From NCBI GenBank assembly GCA_005877535.1, contig VBOM01000081.1, positions 1 to 6,479 on the forward strand: 6,479 nt of DNA, given 5' to 3'. Below the pieces are notes generated by a model. That model was not told the DNA's origin. It worked only from the letters and a program-made list of their open reading frames with translations, and searched no databases. Below are positions 5,642 to 6,479 of this stretch, piece after piece (positions within the stretch are counted from its first letter, which is position 1; each line of letters starts with the position of its first letter). The DNA comes from Nitrospirota bacterium (lineage in GTDB: Bacteria > Nitrospirota > Nitrospiria > Nitrospirales > Nitrospiraceae). Position numbers and translations under genes: made by a program.

Positions 5642-5926
5642 ATGGGAGAACGCATCAAAGTCACGGGTCAAGAGAAGCTGACGCTGCTCTATGAGCGATT
5701 TAAAGACGTGTGCCTGGTCGAGAAAGAAGTCTGGAAAGAGATTTTCATGCCGCGGGAGGTGACGCAGGGGCCTATTCGAACGAACCTGCAAGATCGCTAT
5801 GAGGTGGAAATCGATGATCCCGCGATTGAAGATGTCCTGGATGCGAATATCCCTCGCGGCAGCCAGGCTTTGGCCGCCGCGATTCAGGAATATCGAGCGC
5901 ACATTTCGTTTTATCGAAAAGTCTGA
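5642..5926 (+). CDS. Conserved-looking small protein of unknown function
   Basis: A 94-residue soluble, charged protein with no signal peptide or membrane segment. It looks mostly helical: a first helix around TGQEKLTLLYERFKDVCLVE (8-27), a central part EIFMPREVTQGPIRTNLQDR (33-52), the acidic EVEIDDPAIEDVLDANIP (54-71), and a final helix ALAAAIQEYRAHISFYRK (76-93). One cysteine (24) and no metal or catalytic motif are seen. The start is supported by AAGGA (5632-5636) five bases upstream of ATG. I do not recognise the family. It stands alone between the secreted-protein gene and the oppositely oriented htpX-like gene. Confidence 0.75.
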   Translation: MGERIKVTGQEKLTLLYERFKDVCLVEKEVWKEIFMPREVTQGPIRTNLQDRYEVEIDDPAIEDVLDANIPRGSQALAAAIQEYRAHISFYRKV

Positions 5927-5938
5927 GGGCTTTAGCCC
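5927..5938. terminator. Short GGGC-TTTA-GCCC hairpin after the 94-codon gene
   Basis: GGGC (5927-5930) and GCCC (5935-5938) flank TTTA directly after the TGA of the small gene. The stem is only 4 bp and no T-run follows, so this is a weak candidate. The rest of the convergent gap to the htpX-like stop (5939-6040) holds only a loose ATTATTC/GAATAAT inverted repeat (5941-5947, 5991-5997). Confidence 0.2.
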
Positions 5939-6040
5939 GCATTATTCACGAGGTCGCTCGATCCACCACCGGCAATCAAGCCAATCCTGCGAATAATCCC
6001 ACCGATGTATGATGCAACCTTCCCATCGAACACACTGTGG

Positions 6041-6479
6041 TTAGAGTCGTTCTAAGGCGTCAATGCGAGCTTCCATCGGCGGATGCGTGGCAAAGAGACG
6101 CATGAATCCTGAGGAATTACCGGAGATTTTCATCGTCGCGAGCGCATCCTGGCCAGAGTACTCGACCTGTGAACGGGTAACCCATCGATCGATCGCGCGA
6201 AGGGCCGAGATCATCGAGTCCTTGCCGTACACCTTGGCGGAAAAGGCATCCGCGCCATACTCACGCTGACGCGAAAACCAGCAGATTAGGATCGAGGCCA
6301 GAATACTGACGACGATCTGGAGCAGGATCGACAACCCAAAACCGAGAGCTACTTGATCGCGTTCTGCAAAGAACCGACGCACCCACATCGCAATGTAGTA
6401 CACAAAGGTATTCATCAGCCCCGCCAACACGGTCGTCGCAAACATGTCCCCGTTGTAGACGTGTCCCATTTCGTGGGCG
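6041..6479 (-). CDS. htpX: HtpX-type M48 membrane zinc metalloprotease, C-terminal half (runs off the right edge)
   Basis: The visible 145 residues begin AHEMGHVYNGDM, which carries the zinc-binding HExxH motif at the very edge of the window. Two hydrophobic segments follow (ATTVLAGLMNTFVYYIAMWV and FGLSILLQIVVSILASILIC), the pair found after the active site in HtpX. Next comes REYGADAFSAK, whose Glu is the expected third zinc ligand (E..AD motif), and the protein ends with FMRLFATHPPMEARIDALERL (split here for reading: the family's LF.THPP..eRI..L). HtpX degrades damaged inner-membrane proteins with the catalytic site facing the cytoplasm. All visible catalytic residues are intact. The N-terminal half and promoter lie outside the window, and the gene converges on the 94-codon gene. 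Confidence 0.9.
   Translation of the reverse strand, partial: AHEMGHVYNGDMFATTVLAGLMNTFVYYIAMWVRRFFAERDQVALGFGLSILLQIVVSILASILICWFSRQREYGADAFSAKVYGKDSMISALRAIDRWVTRSQVEYSGQDALATMKISGNSSGFMRLFATHPPMEARIDALERL

Noticed and set aside
5546..5902. A 118-codon minus-strand frame opposite the 94-codon gene
   Set aside because: The plus-strand gene has a good ribosome site and balanced composition; the opposite frame has neither.

Overview
The window looks like an ordinary chromosomal stretch of a moderately GC-rich Gram-negative bacterium. Gene styles such as PAS/REC/GGDEF regulators, a REC protein with a paired-Cys tail and small secreted proteins resemble Nitrospira-type (Nitrospirota) genomes. 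That placement is inference from protein flavour; no marker gene is present. I see no IS element, CRISPR array, tRNA, rRNA or phage gene.

Layout. The left half (1-3008) is transcribed leftwards as a signalling cluster: yqeY (3008-2562), a REC response regulator with a CxxC...CxxC tail (2490-1852), a REC-GGDEF diguanylate cyclase with an I-site (1801-794), then a PAS sensor protein cut by the window edge (635-1). The yqeY gene has a well-formed sigma70-type promoter (TTGACT-N17-TATTGT). A second, extended -10 promoter lies just after the yqeY stop and would give the regulator mRNAs a 5' stem-loop. The two REC genes are adjacent paralogues and probably serve one pathway with the PAS protein, with c-di-GMP as the likely output.

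From 3197 a small lipoprotein gene runs rightwards. It converges on a leftward 12-TM-type MFS transporter gene (about 4754-3437), and a hairpin covers the MFS stop codon. The MFS 5' end appears frameshifted: first-helix sequence continues upstream of any usable start, and a one-base correction joins it to an ATG. Divergent from it is a gene for a secreted protein of unknown function (4803-5438). Its predicted promoter has a perfect 15-bp palindrome over the -10, a candidate operator.

The right end holds an unrecognised 94-residue soluble protein (5642-5926, +) and the C-terminal half of an HtpX-type M48 membrane metalloprotease (6479-6041, -), cut by the window edge at its HExxH motif. No clear new multi-gene system is visible. 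The best leads are the paired-Cys REC protein, the leader hairpin, the palindromic operator and the broken MFS start.
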